Of a DNA stretch of 31,461 bases, positions 22,875 to 30,466 are shown piece by piece. How positions within the stretch are numbered: position 1 is the stretch's first letter; each line of letters opens with the position of its first letter. The notes beneath the pieces are model-generated. The model did no database searches. It was not told the DNA's origin and worked only from the letters and a program-made list of their open reading frames with translations. The position numbers were made by a program, and so were the translations under genes. The DNA lies in NCBI GenBank assembly GCA_023396065.1, contig JAEWXF010000020.1, forward strand, positions 1 through 31,461. The letters are read 5' to 3'. The stretch comes from Methanobacteriota archaeon. Its GTDB lineage: Archaea > Halobacteriota > Methanomicrobia > Methanomicrobiales > Methanocorpusculaceae.

Positions 22875-24560
22875 TTATTTTCTCCTCCGCAGTAGCCAAA
22901 TCACAGTGAGTACAGCACAGATTCCGACTACTGCAATCAGACGCAGATCAAGTCCCGTACCCGGCCCCAGTGGATGTTTCTCAAAGCCCCCATCCCAGTC
23001 ATACTCGAATACTTTGGTAAAATATGCTGCTGCATCTGCATTTTTCACGATAATTCCCGATTCTCTGTTAAAATTTGGCGAGTTATAGTTCCAGTTAATT
23101 GAACTGATCAGAACCGTATCTCCATCAATGATAACTCCCTTGTTGTGCAGTTTGGTGATCTCCTCATTTGGATGCATGAGCCGCGCCTCAACCGGCAAAT
23201 TCCGTTCTTTGGCAATCCGATTGATTTGCGCGACTATTTCATCATTATCATTTTCGCCGTCGGTGTTGTAGTACATGGCATCCAGCAGTATCCGTACAGT
23301 GATACCGCGACCTGCCGCGCTCAGGGCACTTTCAAGCCAAAGATTATGTGCGGTCCCGGGATAATTGGTAATGTATGCCTGCTGGATATCAATGGTCGCT
23401 GACGCAGATTGAAGTAATTCGGAAATCAGGTTACTGGTATCCGGGGAAAATACGGGTTCTATCCGAACAAATTCAAGATAGAGAGGAGACAGATGAACGG
23501 TGATCCCGGTATCAGACCATGATTCCGGCAGGTTCCTGCCGCTGCTCACATACGGATAGATATCATAGCCCCCGATATCTGCGGTAAAAACTCTGGTAAA
23601 GTATTCTGCAATTTCACTACTGTAGAGGACAGCCCCCCACCCCCTGTTCCCCCGTGTCCCGGGGAGTGGGATTCCCGACGGCTTGAAATTTTCCGAGAGT
23701 ATGACTGTCGTGTCTCCGTCGGCTACGAAATATTTTGTGTGAACATATCTGTAGCGTGCGGGGAGAGAATCCGTACTCTCAATTGTATACACCGCAACTC
23801 CTGCATCGGCAAGATAATCCAGTATCGCCTTCTCTTCATCTGCAATTCCACCGACGGGCCCGCCTTCCATAAGGAGAGTTACAGCAGTACCACGGCGTGA
23901 CGCATCGGCTACAGCTGCGGCAATATCAGGGTGCGTAAACTCATACATCGAGATGAGAAGCGTGGTGTCTGCCGACCGGACCGCAGAAAGTACCGGTTCA
24001 TACGAACAGTCAGGGGAGGCAAAAAACGTTGCCCCATCCGCGGAAAATGTCTCCGGGACAAACCGGCTCTGCCCGATCTTCAGAACACGTGCATCCCATA
24101 CACCATCGTGGAAAATATGGACCTGACCATTCCGGGAAGAGATTACATCCGGCCAGGAAACCGTCTGAACAATCCTGCCGTTTCGCAAAAGGGAGAGATC
24201 ATCTTTCGTATTTGCCATCTGGAACCTCCCGGTACGGACTGCATCCGGAACGGATGGAACTGTTCCGATGATCTCGTAATCAGGATACGTTGCATGAATA
24301 TCATGGTAGGCTTGTCCCTCCCGCGCTACAATGACCTGTTCCCGGGCTGAGGCCCCTGTCGGGAAACTGATACTCCCTTCACCGTCGGAAACAGCCCATC
24401 CGTCCAGGGGACCCGTGCCGCTCAGTACAAAATATTCGTCCCCGTCACCTTTTGCATACCCGTCCGGACAGAACTCGGTAATCAGAAACCCCGCGGATGC
24501 GGCAGAAACCGGACCGCAGAAGAGGAGACAGACAAACAGTATCACTAGCCACACTTTCAT
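22875..24560 (-). CDS. Exported phospholipase D-like protein with lamin-tail-like N-terminal domain
   Basis: A 561-aa surface enzyme of the PLD superfamily. A signal peptide (MKVWLVILFVCLLFCGPVSA) is followed by a lamin-tail-type beta domain (about 22-140: FLITEFCPDG, GDEYFVLSGTG, LDGWAVSDGEG) and two PLD repeats with complete HKD motifs: H274-K276-D281 (HTKYFVAD) and H472-K474-D479 (HNKGVIID). One C-terminal span (about 540-556) and an RRRK anchor end the protein, so the catalytic part faces outside. Substrate could be phospholipid or extracellular DNA. The start at 24560 puts the signal peptide first; ATG 24587 adds nine residues and would overlap the neighbour's possible start. Convergent with the wHTH gene. 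Confidence 0.9.
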   Translation of the reverse strand: MKVWLVILFVCLLFCGPVSAASAGFLITEFCPDGYAKGDGDEYFVLSGTGPLDGWAVSDGEGSISFPTGASAREQVIVAREGQAYHDIHATYPDYEIIGTVPSVPDAVRTGRFQMANTKDDLSLLRNGRIVQTVSWPDVISSRNGQVHIFHDGVWDARVLKIGQSRFVPETFSADGATFFASPDCSYEPVLSAVRSADTTLLISMYEFTHPDIAAAVADASRRGTAVTLLMEGGPVGGIADEEKAILDYLADAGVAVYTIESTDSLPARYRYVHTKYFVADGDTTVILSENFKPSGIPLPGTRGNRGWGAVLYSSEIAEYFTRVFTADIGGYDIYPYVSSGRNLPESWSDTGITVHLSPLYLEFVRIEPVFSPDTSNLISELLQSASATIDIQQAYITNYPGTAHNLWLESALSAAGRGITVRILLDAMYYNTDGENDNDEIVAQINRIAKERNLPVEARLMHPNEEITKLHNKGVIIDGDTVLISSINWNYNSPNFNRESGIIVKNADAAAYFTKVFEYDWDGGFEKHPLGPGTGLDLRLIAVVGICAVLTVIWLLRRRK

Positions 24561-24600
24561 ACGGGTTTTTGTGTTTTCAAAGTTCATGAGTGTATGGGAA

Positions 24601-25194
24601 ATGAAGACTGAGGGCATTGTTGTCAAACTGGGAGGAAGTCTGATGGATCTGGCAGAGAGAATTCTTGCGGAACTCAGTTCATCCGGTCGCACGGTTCTCA
24701 TTGTTCCCGGGGGCGGAATGTTTGCCGATGATGTCCGCCGTCTGGGAGTTGACGGGGATGCTGCCCACTGGATGGCTATCGCAGGGATGGAGCAGCACGG
24801 CTGGTATCTGACAACGTTCGGGGTTGCTGCGACAGATAAACTGGCAATGCCGGAGGAGGGTATCAGTATTCTGCTTCCCTACCGGGTTTTCCGGGATTGT
24901 GATCCTCTTCCGCATTCCTGGAATGTGACCTCGGACTCTCTCGCTGCATGGGTGGCGGGGACCCTGGGAGTTCCTCTGATTCTCCTGAAATCCGTGGATG
25001 GTATTCCCGGTGACGATGGGGTACGGGAGCATGTAACAGGACCGGTGGATACGGATGTCATAGATCCCTGTTGCCTGCCGGTGCTTACTGCGATGCACAC
25101 GCAGGGAAAGATCATTAATGCACGTATCCCAAACCGGCTTGCGGCATATCTGCGGGGGGAGGAGGTCTGCGGCACCACCCTGGGCAACGTCTGA
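24601..25194 (+). CDS. mfnE: Amino-acid-kinase-family protein, probable methanofuran kinase MfnE
   Basis: A 197-aa member of the amino acid kinase superfamily: VKLGGSLMD near the N-terminus, LIVPGGGMFADDVR, an AAHWMAIAGMEQHG helix, TSDSLAAWVA and LLKSVDG, ending with a short AAYLRGEE.GT.L. This short, single-domain type matches MfnE, which phosphorylates [5-(aminomethyl)furan-3-yl]methyl phosphate in methanofuran synthesis (characterised in Methanocaldococcus). Acetylglutamate or aspartate kinases are longer, which makes them less likely. The ATG at 24601 gives the family-like start; ATG 24586, overlapping the divergent gene's alternative start, adds five residues. It is followed by translation genes rather than other methanofuran genes. 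Confidence 0.75.
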   Translation: MKTEGIVVKLGGSLMDLAERILAELSSSGRTVLIVPGGGMFADDVRRLGVDGDAAHWMAIAGMEQHGWYLTTFGVAATDKLAMPEEGISILLPYRVFRDCDPLPHSWNVTSDSLAAWVAGTLGVPLILLKSVDGIPGDDGVREHVTGPVDTDVIDPCCLPVLTAMHTQGKIINARIPNRLAAYLRGEEVCGTTLGNV

Positions 25195-25246
25195 AGAGTT
25201 GCCGACGACATGTCCTCTCTGTCCTTTTGTCTCCCCAAAGGCCACA

Positions 25247-25283
25247 CGTTTATAATTCAGGGACACCAATAATCTAAGGAGTT
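25247..25283 (+). promoter_or_regulatory. TATA box and Shine-Dalgarno of the zinc protein-ef1B operon
   Basis: GTTTATAATT (25249-25258) is a good archaeal TATA box. AAGGAG (25276-25281) lies about 9 nt before the ATG at 25291. Unlike several neighbours, this transcript has a real leader and a strong ribosome site. Confidence 0.6.
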
Positions 25284-25290
25284 TGATCGA

Positions 25291-25452
25291 ATGGCAGCTA
25301 CCAAATGTACATCATGTAATGCACCGCTCGCCGAGCACGGTGCAACCGAGTTTAAATGCCCCGACTGTGGTGAAGTAATCTACCGCTGTGAATACTGCCG
25401 TAAGCAGAGCATTAAATACACCTGCCCGAAGTGTGGATTCCAGGGGCCGTGA
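25291..25452 (+). CDS. Small CPxCG zinc-finger protein (HVO_2753-type)
   Basis: A 53-aa zinc protein with four CxxC knuckles: CTSC, CPDC, CEYC and CPKC, enough for two zinc sites. It matches the archaeal small zinc-ribbon family, formerly called Zn-ribbon RNA-binding proteins, that is typically encoded directly before the aEF-1beta gene; a Haloferax homologue (HVO_2753) binds two zinc ions. A strong AAGGAG is placed about 9 nt upstream, and its stop is 5 nt before the ef1B start, so the two are co-translated. Likely linked to translation or RNA, mechanism unknown. The eight cysteines are intact. Confidence 0.92.
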   Translation: MAATKCTSCNAPLAEHGATEFKCPDCGEVIYRCEYCRKQSIKYTCPKCGFQGP

Positions 25453-25457
25453 ATTTC

Positions 25458-25718
25458 ATGGGTGAAGTCGCAGTTATTTTAAAAATTATGCCGGAGTCCC
25501 CGGAAGTTGATATGGAAAAACTTCAGGCAGACATCAAAGCAAAGATCACCGGAATTCAGGATATGAGAGTTGAGCCGATAGGATTTGGTCTCTCTGCAAT
25601 CAAGATCGCCATGATCACTGAGGATGAAGAAGGTTCCGGAGATAAAATTGAGTCACTTTTCGCAGGCATTGCAGGCATCGACCGTGCAGAGATCGAATCT
25701 CTGAACCGGATGCTCTAA
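25458..25718 (+). CDS. ef1B: Translation elongation factor aEF-1beta
   Basis: The guanine nucleotide exchange factor for aEF-1alpha. The 86-aa protein is the single C-terminal exchange domain found in archaea: GEVAVILKIMPESPEVDMEKL, the IEPIGFGL-like strand (VEPIGFGLSAIKI), an acidic turn (TEDEEGSGDKIE) and the closing IAGIDRAEIESLNRM. Length is standard. The start ATG at 25458 follows the zinc protein stop by 5 nt; an upstream in-frame GTG lies within the zinc gene and is rejected. A long T-run after the stop ends the operon. Confidence 0.95.
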   Translation: MGEVAVILKIMPESPEVDMEKLQADIKAKITGIQDMRVEPIGFGLSAIKIAMITEDEEGSGDKIESLFAGIAGIDRAEIESLNRML

Positions 25719-25721
25719 ATA

Positions 25722-25736
25722 TTTTTTTTCTTTTCT
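25722..25736 (+). terminator. T-run terminator after ef1B
   Basis: Eight T, C, four T, C, T, shortly after the ef1B stop codon: a strong archaeal T-stretch terminator. Confidence 0.7.
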
Positions 25737-25954
25737 TGGAATGATACGGATATTTTCCGAAAACGATTCCTGAGACTTCGTCATCGGGCTTGGCAATGAA
25801 GATGTCCCGCGCCCCCTTGTGTGAACAAATTCCGGTTTGCGATCTGCGAAGCAGGGAGCTTTGCTTTGTGTGTGTCTTGTACAGTGTATGGGATTCCGTG
25901 GTCTGTTTTACGATTACAGTCCAAGGGCAGCCGCTGTTTTCAAATCCAACGTCA
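25737..25954. other. Non-coding gap between convergent ef1B and glutamine synthetase-like genes
   Basis: About 215 nt with no convincing gene. A minus-strand frame here has one stretch with coding-like codons (about 25770-25810, reading ARDIFIAKPDDEV then SGIVFGKYPY), which might be a gene remnant, but it continues into the ef1B antisense and has no promoter. A nearly repeated AAGCAGGGAGCTTTGCTT is present. Otherwise I see nothing. Confidence 0.3.
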
Positions 25955-25962
25955 GAAAAAAA
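25955..25962 (-). terminator. T-run terminator after the glutamine synthetase-like gene
   Basis: On the minus strand a run of eight T (A-run 25955-25962 on the plus strand) lies about 15 nt past the stop codon. Confidence 0.55.
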
Positions 25963-25976
25963 GAACACAGTCGCGG

Positions 25977-27479
25977 TTACGCGACGTGCATGTATTGTGC
26001 AACGAGTTCTGCAAATGCTTCGGTGTTACCAAGCAGACTGTCGGAAAGACCTTTATCGTTATAGGACTTCAGCTTTTTTGCCTGCGAATCAATGACGCCT
26101 GCCGGGAAGATGTCGTCCTTTTCAAAGACAGCGCGCTTCGCCAGTAAAACATCTGCGGACTCATAGCAGGAGGCAGGAAGCTGTCTGAGTGTTTTCAGGA
26201 ACGCCGCATACTCCTCGTGGAAAATGTTGCCGCTTGCATAGAGCTTCTTTGCCTGTTCCAGTGCGTCCGGCATAGCAAGACCATGCATTGCGCCGATGAT
26301 CAGGCATGCAACGGTCTCATACACATCAGCAGAACCGTCGGCAACACGATACTCAAAGGTCTGTTTGCAGGTTTTGTCCGCCTTTCTGCGAATGCCGAAG
26401 TTTGCCTCTGCAGCCATATCGGTGGAACCGGTCCAGCCAAGAGGAACACGAACAACGACCGACCGGTTGCGGTCTCCCCAGCAGATGTAGGTGGGAGCTT
26501 CCTGATGCGGGACAAGCCGGAGGTAGGAGGTCGGGATGGTGTTTCCAAAGGCAGTGACTGCATCGCCCACGTCCAGAACACCTGCAATCATTCTCTTGGC
26601 GATGTCGGAGAGATGCCCGTCTTTGACCATGACGTTCTTGCCGTTCTTTTCCGCCAGCATGTGGAAATGCATGCCGGAACCGGCTTTGCCGACGGTGATC
26701 TTGGGGGCATAGCTGACCTCAACGCCGTATTTGTATCCGAGCATACGCAGGACCCACTTGGCAATGATGATCTGTTCCACTGCCAGAATCGGATCGGTCG
26801 GCAGGAACTCGATTTCGTGCTGTTCGTAGTAGTACCCGTCTTTGCTGAAGCAGCCGACTTCAGAGTGACCGTACTTGATCTGACCGCCGGCCCGGGCAAC
26901 CATCAGCATTGCTTCGGTCCGCATCTCTTCGAACTTGCAGAACGGGGCAGAGGCGTGGTAGCCTTTCTGGTCCAGACCCGGATAGAGGTCCTCTTCCGGA
27001 CAGATGACGTAGTATTCAAGTTCTCCGAGGCATTTGTAGTCCATGCCGGTCTCTTTTTTGAAGGCTGCTGCTGCCTGGCGGAGGATGTACTCAGGTGAAG
27101 AGGCAAGCGGTTTTCCTTCGTTGTCATAGTAGGAGCAGAGAATCTCTAATGTCGGGACTTCTGTAAACGGGCTGACAAAGGCGGTGCTGTACCGCGGAAC
27201 TACATACAGGTCGGAGCTGCCGGCTTCGATGAACGGAAAAATATTGCTGCCGTCGACGCGTTCTCCGTCGGAGAGAATGGTGTCGAGATATTCTTTGGAT
27301 GAGAGGACGAAGTTGAGGGTTTTGAGTTTTCCGTCGCCTGCAACGTAGCGGAAGTTTACCATTTCAATGCCGTTTTCCTCACAGAAACGGATGATATCTT
27401 CTTTGGTGAACTCAGCAGGGTTTTTCTTGAGATACTGCACAAGATCGTTTGGATTCATCAGAATTTCAGAATCATTCAT
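25977..27479 (-). CDS. Glutamine synthetase family protein (GlnA-like)
   Basis: A 500-aa GS-fold protein. The N-terminal beta-grasp half has FRYVAGDGKLKT and the subunit-interface VDGSN. The catalytic half has GELEYYV, GHSEVG, EQHEIEF, GSGMHFHM, TSYLRLVPHQEAP, NRSVVVRVP and FEYRVADGSADVY, so the metal, ATP and glutamate ligands are essentially all present. It differs from standard archaeal GlnA: SEVG is followed by an insertion (CFSKDGYYY), GPE.EFF reads GELEYYV, and the usual RFPDPSAN reads RVADGSAD. It may be a true glutamine synthetase or a gamma-glutamyl-amine ligase relative. ATG 27479 fits a TATA box centred 29 nt upstream. An inverted repeat surrounds that TATA box. Confidence 0.85.
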   Translation of the reverse strand: MNDSEILMNPNDLVQYLKKNPAEFTKEDIIRFCEENGIEMVNFRYVAGDGKLKTLNFVLSSKEYLDTILSDGERVDGSNIFPFIEAGSSDLYVVPRYSTAFVSPFTEVPTLEILCSYYDNEGKPLASSPEYILRQAAAAFKKETGMDYKCLGELEYYVICPEEDLYPGLDQKGYHASAPFCKFEEMRTEAMLMVARAGGQIKYGHSEVGCFSKDGYYYEQHEIEFLPTDPILAVEQIIIAKWVLRMLGYKYGVEVSYAPKITVGKAGSGMHFHMLAEKNGKNVMVKDGHLSDIAKRMIAGVLDVGDAVTAFGNTIPTSYLRLVPHQEAPTYICWGDRNRSVVVRVPLGWTGSTDMAAEANFGIRRKADKTCKQTFEYRVADGSADVYETVACLIIGAMHGLAMPDALEQAKKLYASGNIFHEEYAAFLKTLRQLPASCYESADVLLAKRAVFEKDDIFPAGVIDSQAKKLKSYNDKGLSDSLLGNTEAFAELVAQYMHVA

Positions 27480-27492
27480 CGCGGTAATATTT

Positions 27493-27517
27493 GGATGGAT
27501 GGCATAAATATCCATCC
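27493..27517 (-). promoter_or_regulatory. TATA box inside an 8-bp inverted repeat, glutamine synthetase-like promoter
   Basis: GGATGGAT (27493-27500) and ATCCATCC (27510-27517) form a perfect 8-bp inverted repeat. Its 9-nt spacer and inner edge hold the minus-strand TATA sequence ATATTTATG. Binding of a dimeric repressor here would block TBP. Methanogen NrpR operators for glnA are described as GGAA-N6-TTCC-type repeats, so this is analogous in design but not the published sequence. Confidence 0.6.
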
Positions 27518-27540
27518 ACCTGAGCGTTGGGAGGGAGGTA

Positions 27541-29409
27541 TCAGAGGAGAATGAGATGGGCCAGTGCTCCAAGACCTATGCCGAGAATGAGGGTGAACAG
27601 GGTGATTACTGCTGCCATTCTGAGGCCGAGTTCTCTGAGGAGGACGGCAATGGTGGAGATGCAGGGGATGAATAACGCACAGACCAGTGCGAAGATGTAG
27701 AGCTGGCCGCTGGAGAGGACGGCGGCAAGGTCGGTTGTTCCCGCCATGACGGCGAGGGTTTCGAATGCCATTTCTTTTCTGAGGATGCCGAACATCAGGG
27801 CGGTGAATGCAAAGCCCGGGAGACCGAGGATCGCGGTTGAGACGGGGTCGATGAACTGTTCAAACATGGCAACGAGGCCGTAGTACTGGAAGAGGCCGAG
27901 GAATATGCTGCTGACGATGAGGAGCGGCATGGCGATGTAGAGGAATTCCCGGACCCGCATCCAGGATTTCCGCAGGACGTGGGATGCGATGGGGCGGCGC
28001 AGTTCAGCCATTTCGAGGATCATGCCGAACTGTTCGCCGGGTGTGATGCGGGAGAGGATGCAGCCGACGATGAAGACGAGGATGAAGACGATGACGTAGA
28101 TGGAGAAGGCGGCGCCGAATCCGATGAAGGATGCAACGATTCCGGAGATGACAACTGTTCGGGCGGAACAGGGGAGCATGGTGACAAGGACGGATGCGAT
28201 GATCTGTTCCCGTTTGGTGGCGAGGAGCCGTGTGCTCATGATGGCCGGTACGCTGCAGCCGAAGGAGAGGACCAGCGGTATGAGGCCCTGGCCATGGAGG
28301 CCGAGGCGGTGCATGCCGCGGTCGGCGAGGAATGCGGCACGGGTGAGGTAGCCGGTGTCTTCGAGGATGCTGATGAAGAGGTAGAAGAGGAAGACGTACG
28401 GGAATGCGATGCCGAGACCGGACATGAGGGCGAGGATGATGGCGCCGCCAACGGTGTCGGCGATGGGGTCGAGGCCGAGGGAGTGGAAGGGGTCGGCGAT
28501 GTAGACGGTCATGAGGTCTACGATGGTTTCTTCGAGGAATCCTCCGAGGGTGAAGACGATGAGGAGGATGGAGACCATGATGAGGGCGAGGATGGGGAGA
28601 CCGGGGAAGCCACGGGTGAGCAGGGCGTCGAAGTCGCGGCGTCTGCGAGGGGGGGCGTCTTTGGTTACTGCGGCGGCAATCTGTTTGGCGAGGTTGTGCC
28701 GGTTGGCGGCGATGATCTGTTCGGGAGACATCATGTGCCGGCGTTCGATTTCTTCGGCAAGTGCGAGGGCGCTGTCGTGGATGTCGGGGGATATGGAGCT
28801 GATGGTAACACTTTGGAGTGCCCAGAGAGATTCTGCGAGGGAGAGGTTGTAGTATTTTCTGAGTGTGTGTACGGCGGCTTCGATGTGGTGGTCGTAGGGT
28901 ATGGTAATTGCGGGGAGGGGGAGGGGGTCGCCAAGGACGTAACGGGCGATCTGGTCGAGGTTTTTGCCGTTGGTGGCGATGGAGGGGATGACGGGGGTGC
29001 CGAGCTGACGGGAGAGGAGGTCTGTGTCGATGATTTTTCCGGCTGTTTCTGCTTCGTCCATCATGTTGAGGATGACGAGGAGCGGTTTTTGCATTTCGGT
29101 GAGCTGGAGAAGGAGGTAGAGGTTGCGTTCGAGATGTTTGGCGTCTAGGACGGCGATGAGGAGGTCGGTGTTTTCGGCGAGGAGGTATTCACGGACCATT
29201 TCTTCTTCGACGGAGTCGCCGGAGAGGGAGTAAATGCCCGGCAGGTCGGTGAGGATGAATTCTTCGCTGTCATAGCGGACGGGACCCTGCATGATGCCGA
29301 CGGTGGTGCCGGGGTAGTTGCTGACTTCGACACCAAGGCCGGTGAGGTGGTTGAAGATGAGGGATTTGCCGACGCTGGGGTTGCCGATGAGGACGGCTTT
29401 GCGGGTCAT
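27541..29409 (-). CDS. feoB: Ferrous iron transporter FeoB
   Basis: The GTP-gated Fe(II) uptake permease. The 622-aa protein has an N-terminal G domain with G1 GNPSVGKS (9-16), NYPGTTVG, G3 DLPGIYSL and G4 NMMD, and a helical GDI-like region to about residue 260. Two Gate/core membrane blocks follow, with RAAFLADRGMHRLGLHG, SFGCSVPAIMSTR and LPCSARTVVISG, and a C-terminal Gate repeat (FGILRKEMAFETLAVM). It ends with a hydrophobic span and carries no long Cys-rich tail. The start ATG 29409 overlaps the regulator's stop (ATGA), so the two are co-translated. The GTG at 29421 is less likely. All G motifs appear functional. Confidence 0.95.
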   Translation of the reverse strand: MTRKAVLIGNPSVGKSLIFNHLTGLGVEVSNYPGTTVGIMQGPVRYDSEEFILTDLPGIYSLSGDSVEEEMVREYLLAENTDLLIAVLDAKHLERNLYLLLQLTEMQKPLLVILNMMDEAETAGKIIDTDLLSRQLGTPVIPSIATNGKNLDQIARYVLGDPLPLPAITIPYDHHIEAAVHTLRKYYNLSLAESLWALQSVTISSISPDIHDSALALAEEIERRHMMSPEQIIAANRHNLAKQIAAAVTKDAPPRRRRDFDALLTRGFPGLPILALIMVSILLIVFTLGGFLEETIVDLMTVYIADPFHSLGLDPIADTVGGAIILALMSGLGIAFPYVFLFYLFISILEDTGYLTRAAFLADRGMHRLGLHGQGLIPLVLSFGCSVPAIMSTRLLATKREQIIASVLVTMLPCSARTVVISGIVASFIGFGAAFSIYVIVFILVFIVGCILSRITPGEQFGMILEMAELRRPIASHVLRKSWMRVREFLYIAMPLLIVSSIFLGLFQYYGLVAMFEQFIDPVSTAILGLPGFAFTALMFGILRKEMAFETLAVMAGTTDLAAVLSSGQLYIFALVCALFIPCISTIAVLLRELGLRMAAVITLFTLILGIGLGALAHLILL

Positions 29410-30065
29410 TGGGTGTTGCACCGTTCAACCATGATGTTTGCGGCGACTTCGGGACTTAAGGCGATGTCGCAGCCTTTGACGGTGATGACAACGGCGTTGT
29501 TGTCAAGTTTTCTGCGGAGGGTGATGAGTTCTCCGGGTATGACGCCAAGGTCGATGAGCCGGCTGTGTTTGGCGAAGCAGCGGATCATGGCGACATGCAG
29601 GAGGGAGCCTTCGGGGCATTCTGCGAGGGGGATGATGGGATTTTTTTTGGTGAGGTTGTTGTGGTTGGTGTATTCTTCGTCGGGTGATGGTTGTACGGGT
29701 TCCGGTTCAGGTTTTCTCTGGTCAAGGAAGCTGTCGAGACGGTTGATGGTGTCGGTGGAGATGTTGTGTTCAAGAATGCAGGCTTCACGGGAGGCAGCTT
29801 CGGGCTGGGCGCCGAGAACGTCGGTGAGGAATGAGGCGAGGACTGCATGTTTCCGGGCGACTTGTGCTGCTTTTTCTGCGCCAGTGGGGGTGAGGGTTAT
29901 GGTGGTTCCGATGCGGCGGATGTAGCCGTGGTCGGCGAGGTGGTTGAGTGCATGGTCGATGGCATCGGCTGAGTGCGGGGGTATGCTGAGGTCGTCTGCG
30001 GGCAGTTCGGTTTTTCCGGTGTTGAGAATTGTTTCCAGAATGTCTTCGGAGAGCATTGAGGTCAT
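29406..30065 (-). CDS. DtxR-type iron regulator fused to a FeoA domain
   Basis: A 219-aa metal-responsive repressor. Residues 1-75 are a DtxR-like winged helix (LSEDILETILN, DAIDHALNHLADHGYIRRIGTTITLTPTGA). Residues about 76-115 form the dimerisation and metal-binding helices (RKHAVLASFLTDVLG, EACILEHNISTDTI), retaining H/E/C ligands. An acidic Pro-rich linker follows (about 118-138), then a FeoA/SH3-like domain (about 148-215: PEGSLLHVAMI, SRLIDLGVIPGELITLRRK, VVITVKGCDIALSPEVA). No separate feoA exists here, so the fused FeoA may serve both regulation and FeoB function. It probably senses Fe(II) and represses its own operon. Start 30065, or ATG 30056. Confidence 0.9.
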   Translation of the reverse strand: MTSMLSEDILETILNTGKTELPADDLSIPPHSADAIDHALNHLADHGYIRRIGTTITLTPTGAEKAAQVARKHAVLASFLTDVLGAQPEAASREACILEHNISTDTINRLDSFLDQRKPEPEPVQPSPDEEYTNHNNLTKKNPIIPLAECPEGSLLHVAMIRCFAKHSRLIDLGVIPGELITLRRKLDNNAVVITVKGCDIALSPEVAANIMVERCNTQ

Positions 30066-30268
30066 GAGAGGGGTCCCTGATTACGGTTTTGCAGTGATAG
30101 TATCTCTTTTTTGGGAATATGTAGGTATCTCTCCGGTGATGGAGACGAGACTGCGAGGAAGCGGGAGGTTTTTCAAGCTGTGGTTTTTGAGTCGGGCGTG
30201 TAGTTTTCTCTTTGTATGTGTACGGGTATATGAGAGAGGACATTGACTGCAAGAAAAAATAGGGGGGA
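30066..30268 (-). promoter_or_regulatory. Promoter region of the iron regulator-feoB operon
   Basis: On the minus strand a GATACTATCA TATA-like stretch (about 30094-30105) lies about 35 nt before the start. AGAGATAC occurs twice in direct orientation (plus-strand GTATCTCT at 30100-30107 and 30125-30132, 25 nt apart) and may be a regulator-binding repeat. The far side holds a six-T minus-strand terminator (30254-30259) belonging to the small-gene operon. Confidence 0.4.
30254..30259 (-). terminator. T-run after the right-edge operon
   Basis: Minus-strand six-T run about 10 nt past the stop of the 65-aa HTH gene; weak but well placed. Confidence 0.45.
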
Positions 30269-30466
30269 TTACGGCAGGTTCAGCCATCGGCGTGTTTCGT
30301 CTCCGATGGTAATGAGGGGTCTGTGGATGCCGTGATGCCGCATGGCGACTCTGATGGTTTTTTCGGTGCAGCCGAGCCTCCGGGCGATTGCGGCCACTTT
30401 GAGTGGTGTTCGCATGAGTGCGATGAGCTGTGCGGGGTCGCGGAGTTCGGGGTAGTCAGTCCACAT
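30269..30466 (-). CDS. Small HTH protein, 65 aa (last gene of right-edge operon)
   Basis: With the ATG at 30466 the protein has a strong GGAGG 8 nt upstream, which decides the start; the frame runs open upstream to 30661 but only as a shadow of the neighbour. It contains one helix-turn-helix (RTPLKVAAIARRLGCTEKTIRVAMRHHGIHRPL, about residues 18-50) of the type seen in small regulators and phage HTH proteins, followed by a short GDETRRWL tail. It overlaps the 3' end of the preceding gene by 11 nt and is followed by a T-run. Possibly the regulator of its own operon. No specific family named. Confidence 0.72.
   Translation of the reverse strand: MWTDYPELRDPAQLIALMRTPLKVAAIARRLGCTEKTIRVAMRHHGIHRPLITIGDETRRWLNLP

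Noticed and set aside
26217..27098. 293-codon plus-strand open frame opposite the glutamine synthetase-like gene
   Set aside because: Antisense shadow; the minus-strand frame carries all GS motifs.
27979..29148. 389-codon plus-strand open frame opposite feoB
   Set aside because: Extremely acidic Gly/Asp/Glu/Val-rich composition is the mirror of the feoB codon pattern; FeoB has complete motifs on the other strand.
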